A stretch of DNA of 64,000 nucleotides from JAMXLO01 sp036265005 (GTDB lineage: Bacteria; Pseudomonadota; Alphaproteobacteria; Acetobacterales; Acetobacteraceae): positions 28,380 to 92,379 of the forward strand of contig DATAPW010000153.1 of the NCBI GenBank assembly GCA_036265005.1, given 5' to 3'. Position numbers and translations under genes: made by a program. Positions 60,769 through 64,000 of this stretch are shown piece by piece (position 1 is the stretch's first letter; each line of letters begins with the position of its first letter). The notes beneath the pieces were generated by a model. The model did no database searches. It worked only from the letters and a program-made list of their open reading frames with translations, and was not told the DNA's origin.

Positions 60769-62337
60769 TCAGCGCAGTTTGGCCTCCAATTGCTTCAGAT
60801 CAGGCGTACCGATTCCGGTGACCAGATCGTAGCCAGGACCGCAATGATAGGTCCCATTGCTGCCGGTCAGGATATCGCGGAAGCAGTTGGTGCCAATCAG
60901 CGGGTAGATCAGCGGATTCAGGGGTGGCAACGACGGCTTGTGGTTGGTGTGACGTGCCTCGTTGATCAATGCACACAACGCCGCCCAAACCGGCGCGCTC
61001 CAACTCGTTCCACCGTACTGTTGCCGTTGGCCGTGCAGGAAGACATATGCGCCCTCGTTGGGATCCGCGGTCATGCCGACATCGGGCACGGTGCGCTGGT
61101 TGCCCGACGGGACGCCGGCACCATGCTGCCAGAGCGGGCGGGGAAAGAAGATGCTCTTCCCACCGCCGCTGCCGGCCCAGCCGGTTTCGGATGCGACCTG
61201 ACCGCTTGCCTGCAGGCGAAGCGACGTGCCACCCACAGCGACGACGTGCGGGCTGGTTGACATCCACGACGCTTGCAACTGGCCATTGGGATTGGACCCG
61301 TCGTCGCCGGTCGAGACGAAGACGTTGACGCCCAGAGCCGCCAACCTGAGGAATTTCGCTTCCTCGGTATTGACTTCCGCGCGTGCCATGAGGCGTTCGC
61401 CAAGGCCAAGACTGATCGAGACCACCCGCAATGCGGGCCGCGTCATGACATCGGCGATGATCCGGTCGAGCGCACGATCGAGATCGACAAACGCGAGTGT
61501 CCCGGCGGCATAGATGCGAATGTTCGCGTTTGGCGCGACGCCGCTGGACCATTCCGCATCCAGGGTTTCCTCCCCTGATGGTGCGGGCAATGCCCCGCCT
61601 TTCACGTTGATCTTGGTGATTCGCGAGAGGCTGCCGGCGATGTGGTTGGCGGCCCAGAACGCGGTCAGATCGCTGTCCAGCGGCACGGTGTCGATCAGGA
61701 TGGCGATCTCCTGGCCCACGCCGGTCAAGTGCAGCCCGGTGTTGTCGTACGCCTTGAGGATCTCGGACACCAGATACGGCGGTGCATTGGCGATCGCCGG
61801 CGGCGCCGTTTCCTCATCGGCCGGCAGGGGCTTGTACGAGCGCAGATGCTTGCGTGCTTGCCGGTAGGGCTGCAGCCCGCCGATATGTATCACGCTGCCG
61901 GCGACCGCCTCCGGCAGGCTCGGCACGTCGCTGGCGGCGGTATAGGTCTGGCCCTCCTGGGTGACACGGACCATGTGCACGCCGAGACTTGCCTCGACCT
62001 GCGACGCGGGGGCACTGGCGTAGATCGTAGTGCGGTCGGGTGTCACCTCAGTGATCGCAAACCCCTCTTCCTTGAGCCAGCTCTCCAGCGCACTGGCGGC
62101 CGCCGGATCGACGCTGTATCTCGATTTCATCTCGTCGGGCGAGATCACGTCGCCATTGTCCACGCGTTCATCAAGTTCCTTCTCGACCTTGGGGTCCAGG
62201 CCGAGGGAGAAGCTGATATCCATCTTGTCCGCGCGGTGATGCGGGTCGGCGGCATTGACCGTCATCCCGTGCGCGGTCAAGCCCGCGGTGGCGGGCAGGG
62301 GAATGATGCTGTCAGGAAACATTTTCCGGTTTGGCAT
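60769..62337 (-). CDS. S53 family peptidase (sedolisin/kumamolisin type)
   Basis: A 522-residue pro-kumamolisin-type serine-carboxyl peptidase. The prodomain covers ~45-165 (VEASLGVHMVRV-type). The catalytic domain has a Glu/Asp pair at E256/D260 (GEETLDAEWSSG), oxyanion Asp D345 (VSTGDDGS) and Ser445 (YGGTSWSAP). Late DILTGSNG...GYDLVTGIGTP provides the calcium site. No signal peptide is visible at the N-terminus, although family members are usually secreted and act at low pH. AGGGAG precedes the ATG. It lies between an SDR gene and its partial duplicate. Confidence 0.93.
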   Translation of the reverse strand: MPNRKMFPDSIIPLPATAGLTAHGMTVNAADPHHRADKMDISFSLGLDPKVEKELDERVDNGDVISPDEMKSRYSVDPAAASALESWLKEEGFAITEVTPDRTTIYASAPASQVEASLGVHMVRVTQEGQTYTAASDVPSLPEAVAGSVIHIGGLQPYRQARKHLRSYKPLPADEETAPPAIANAPPYLVSEILKAYDNTGLHLTGVGQEIAILIDTVPLDSDLTAFWAANHIAGSLSRITKINVKGGALPAPSGEETLDAEWSSGVAPNANIRIYAAGTLAFVDLDRALDRIIADVMTRPALRVVSISLGLGERLMARAEVNTEEAKFLRLAALGVNVFVSTGDDGSNPNGQLQASWMSTSPHVVAVGGTSLRLQASGQVASETGWAGSGGGKSIFFPRPLWQHGAGVPSGNQRTVPDVGMTADPNEGAYVFLHGQRQQYGGTSWSAPVWAALCALINEARHTNHKPSLPPLNPLIYPLIGTNCFRDILTGSNGTYHCGPGYDLVTGIGTPDLKQLEAKLR

Positions 62338-62580
62338 GGTTCAACTCCCTTGGTTTGACATTGTTCAGTCCCGGGGATTACGTGAGAAAGCACGGCAAGA
62401 TTCTTGTTTGCTTTATTCAAGTAATCGGCCGACGCAGTGTTTTCGCGCGTTATCGCGTTGCTGCTTGGCTCTCGCGAGCCAGCTTCGCTGTTTTCGGGTG
62501 GTAAGGCCGGTTCGAGAGATCCGCCTCGCGCCTGGAGGCGGATCCGCGCCTCGTGTTTACTGCGAAACGTCGCCTGGCGT

Positions 62581-62598
62581 CTGTGAACCGATTCACAG
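62581..62598. promoter_or_regulatory. Perfect palindrome CTGTGAA-N4-TTCACAG
   Basis: A seven-base inverted repeat with a four-base centre. The TGTGA half-site resembles a Crp-type operator, but the spacing (N4-N6) is shorter than the N6 of E. coli Crp. It is 12 bases from a second palindrome. Function unknown. Confidence 0.45.
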
Positions 62599-62610
62599 TC
62601 GAAGTTGCAA

Positions 62611-62626
62611 TTTGACGCCCGTCAAA
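62611..62626. promoter_or_regulatory. FixK/Fnr-like box TTTGACG-CC-CGTCAAA
   Basis: The inner TTGACGCCCGTCAA fits the TTGA-N6-TCAA consensus recognised by FixK/Fnr/Dnr-type regulators in alphaproteobacteria. It lies ~275 bases upstream of the peptidase start and beyond the SDR stop, which is far for a simple promoter site. A Crp/Fnr-type regulator gene is present at 12144-12938, but any link is speculation. Confidence 0.45.
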
Positions 62627-62696
62627 CCCAGATCGTTGCCGCATCAGCCAAGACGCTTATCATCGTTTTCTACACGCCGGACACTCCAAGCGACGT

Positions 62697-63521
62697 TCAC
62701 CGCTTCGCCGCGTGGCGCTCCATGATCGGCGCCAGCAGCCCGCCCCCGGCGTTCATCGCCAGGTTGCCGCCGTCCATCGGGATCGCCGCGCCGGTGATCC
62801 AGTCGGCGGCATCCGATGCCAGCAGCAGCGCCAGTCCCTTGATGTCCTCCGGCGCGCCGAACCGCCCGGCCGGGATGCCGCGCAGGAAGGTATCGCGCAG
62901 CCACGGATCCGCTTCCATGCGCGGCCCCAGGCCATTGGCGCCCAGCACCTGCGCCGGCAGGATGCAGTTCACCCGCACCCCGCGCCCGGCCCACTCGGTG
63001 CTCAGTTCGCGCGTCATCTGGATCACCGCGGCCATCGCCATGCCGTAGACCGACTGCGCCCGTCCGAGAGACGACACGCCGGCGATCGAGCCGATGCTCA
63101 TGATGCTGCCCTTGCCCTGCGCCAGCATTCGCCTTCCGGCAAGCTGGCAGGTGTAGTAGCGGCTGATCACCAGGTTATGGAACGTGGCGCGGATATCCGT
63201 GAGCGCCATGTCCTCGGCCGCGCCGGTTTTGGCTTCACCGGCCACGTTGCCCAGGATGTCCACACGGCCGAACGCGCGGTCCACGGTGGCGAACACCTGG
63301 TCGATATGGTCGGTGTCGGTCACGTCGCCGGCGATCGGCAGCGCCTTGCGGCCGAGTTGGCTGATGCTGTGCGTTGTCGCCGCGATGCCTTCCGCATTGC
63401 GGTCCAGCAGCACGAGGTCGGCGCCGGCCTCGGCGAACGCGAGCGCCATGGCGCGGCCCATGCCTTGGGCGCTGCCGGTGACGATGGCGATGCGGTCGGT
63501 CAGGTCGAACAGGTTGGGCAT
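62697..63521 (-). CDS. SDR-fold oxidoreductase with Lys-to-Met change
   Basis: A 274-residue classical SDR: IVTGSAQGMGRAMALAFAEAG, LDRN after strand 2, N92 in LGNVAG, S145 (SIGSIAG), Y159 but Met163 where the catalytic Lys is expected (QSVYGMAMAAV), and the C-terminal IPMDGGNLAMNAGGGLLA. The Lys normally binds the nicotinamide ribose and lowers the Tyr pKa. Its replacement suggests altered or lost activity. A 93-base copy of its 3' end lies at 60603-60695. Start and length are normal for the family. Confidence 0.88.
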   Translation of the reverse strand: MPNLFDLTDRIAIVTGSAQGMGRAMALAFAEAGADLVLLDRNAEGIAATTHSISQLGRKALPIAGDVTDTDHIDQVFATVDRAFGRVDILGNVAGEAKTGAAEDMALTDIRATFHNLVISRYYTCQLAGRRMLAQGKGSIMSIGSIAGVSSLGRAQSVYGMAMAAVIQMTRELSTEWAGRGVRVNCILPAQVLGANGLGPRMEADPWLRDTFLRGIPAGRFGAPEDIKGLALLLASDAADWITGAAIPMDGGNLAMNAGGGLLAPIMERHAAKR

Positions 63522-63755
63522 GGGATCATCGGGTTCCGCAGCGTTGCGGGAAGCAGGTTACCGGAGCGCCATGGCTGACTGAAGCTTTGCACTCTGCCGG
63601 CACCGTGTGGCGACGGATCGCCTGGACTGGGCCGGTCGTGGGGGGGGAAATTTCCCGCGATGCTGCTCAGCGCGTGGGGTCGGATCTGCGGGCTGTAGGG
63701 ACACATATGCTGCTGCGACCACGCAGAACGAAGGTTTTCGCGCAGATGAAGGCAG

Positions 63756-64000
63756 ATGGAAGCAAAGCACGCATATGCGACAGTGCCGCACGAACAAATC
63801 TGGTCAGGAGCGTTCCGCGATGCAGACCACCCCCTGCAGACGGCTCTTGAGGTGGTTGCCAGCCACGATCTACACGGTCGATGCGCGATCGTTACTGGCC
63901 GCACCGCGGGTATCGGAATCATCGGAAGGCTGAGGCGGTAGCTGAGGCATTGCGAGTCGAAACGGGAAGTCAGGCAATCATCATTGCTTCTCTGGACCTT
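63756..64000 (+). pseudogene. Degraded SDR gene, frameshifted, continues past the window
   Basis: The frame from 63756 gives an SDR-like N-terminus (QIWSGAFRD...TALEVVASHDLHGRCAIVTGRTAGIGI), then hits a stop at 63939-63941. From about 63921 another frame continues with AEAVAEALRVETGSQAIIIASLDL, which fits the segment ~20-30 residues further along in SDRs of this type. A deletion with frameshift between these points explains both. The cofactor loop reads TGRTAGIG rather than TGGxxGIG. Sequencing error cannot be excluded. Confidence 0.65.

Larger units (their letters stand above)
62338..62696. other. 359-base gap with two perfect palindromes
   Basis: Lies between the peptidase start (minus) and the SDR 3' end. 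No credible gene. It holds the palindromes at 62581-62598 and 62611-62626, described separately, and a GC-rich GGATCCGCC repeat (GATCCGCCTCGCGCCTGGAGGCGGATC, around 62518-62544). The peptidase promoter should be in the ~150 bases next to 62338. Confidence 0.5.

Noticed and set aside
1..64000. CRISPR arrays, tRNA or rRNA genes, prophage, intact insertion sequences
   Set aside because: Looked for regular spaced repeats, cloverleaf-like ends and transposase motifs; none seen by eye. A software scan could still find a divergent tRNA.

Overview
This is a 64 kb chromosomal stretch of a GC-rich bacterium. It is densely packed, with many 1-8 base gene overlaps. The content points to an alphaproteobacterium, plausibly Rhodospirillales/Acetobacterales: the order plsC-miaB-phoH-ybeY-CBS protein, a tamA-tamB pair, a plant-type glutamate-cysteine ligase, an MmcB-type protein, and an ETF-beta lysine methyltransferase homologue next to ubiA. 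The taxonomic call is inference from gene content, not from a marker gene. I found no rRNA, tRNA, CRISPR array, intact insertion sequence or prophage.

Layout. 1-4.3 kb: two glycosyltransferases flanking an unknown protein with hydrophobic-W-like repeats. 4.5-9.2 kb: a five-gene branched-chain-amino-acid-type ABC importer (binding protein, LivH, LivM, LivG, LivF). 9.2-12.9 kb: a luciferase-like oxidoreductase, gshB, a pair of DUF5985-like membrane proteins and a Crp/Fnr regulator. 13-20 kb: tamB, tamA and plsC (envelope). 20.1-23.9 kb: miaB-phoH-ybeY-corC-like operon (RNA modification and maturation). 24-43 kb: an accessory catabolic region. It holds a CoA transferase with an octopine-dehydrogenase-type reductase, a Rieske oxygenase/NHL/alpha-beta hydrolase operon, a MetX-like hydrolase, a complete dipeptide-type ABC importer whose operon ends in a GatC-like small protein plus amidase, a divergent isochorismatase-family hydrolase with the binding protein, two acyl-CoA dehydrogenases and a large BTAD/TPR regulator. 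43-55 kb: housekeeping genes (gshA, rsmE, ubiA, ETFB-type methyltransferase, ABC-2 exporter, phosphatases, hldE, mmcB, pterin dehydratase, sugar-porter MFS, minimal zincin, YedK/HMCES). 55-64 kb: a looser region with LysR and a divergent SDR, yghU, a second Cys-nucleophile hydrolase, a four-repeat membrane protein, a sedolisin-type peptidase, an SDR, and two SDR remnants.

How genes work together. The 30.4-38.6 kb block reads as one import-and-hydrolyse unit. Two divergent operons share an intergenic region carrying two near-identical TGCTGC-N3-GCAGCA palindromes, which is the strongest regulatory signal in the window. The intergenic DNA is rich in dispersed inverted-repeat elements of at least four families. 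One of them has apparently supplied the first codons of ybeY. The most unusual proteins are two SDRs lacking canonical catalytic residues, two paralogous alpha/beta hydrolases with a Cys nucleophile (one also lacking the aligned His), the four-repeat membrane protein, and the hydrophobic-W-like protein.
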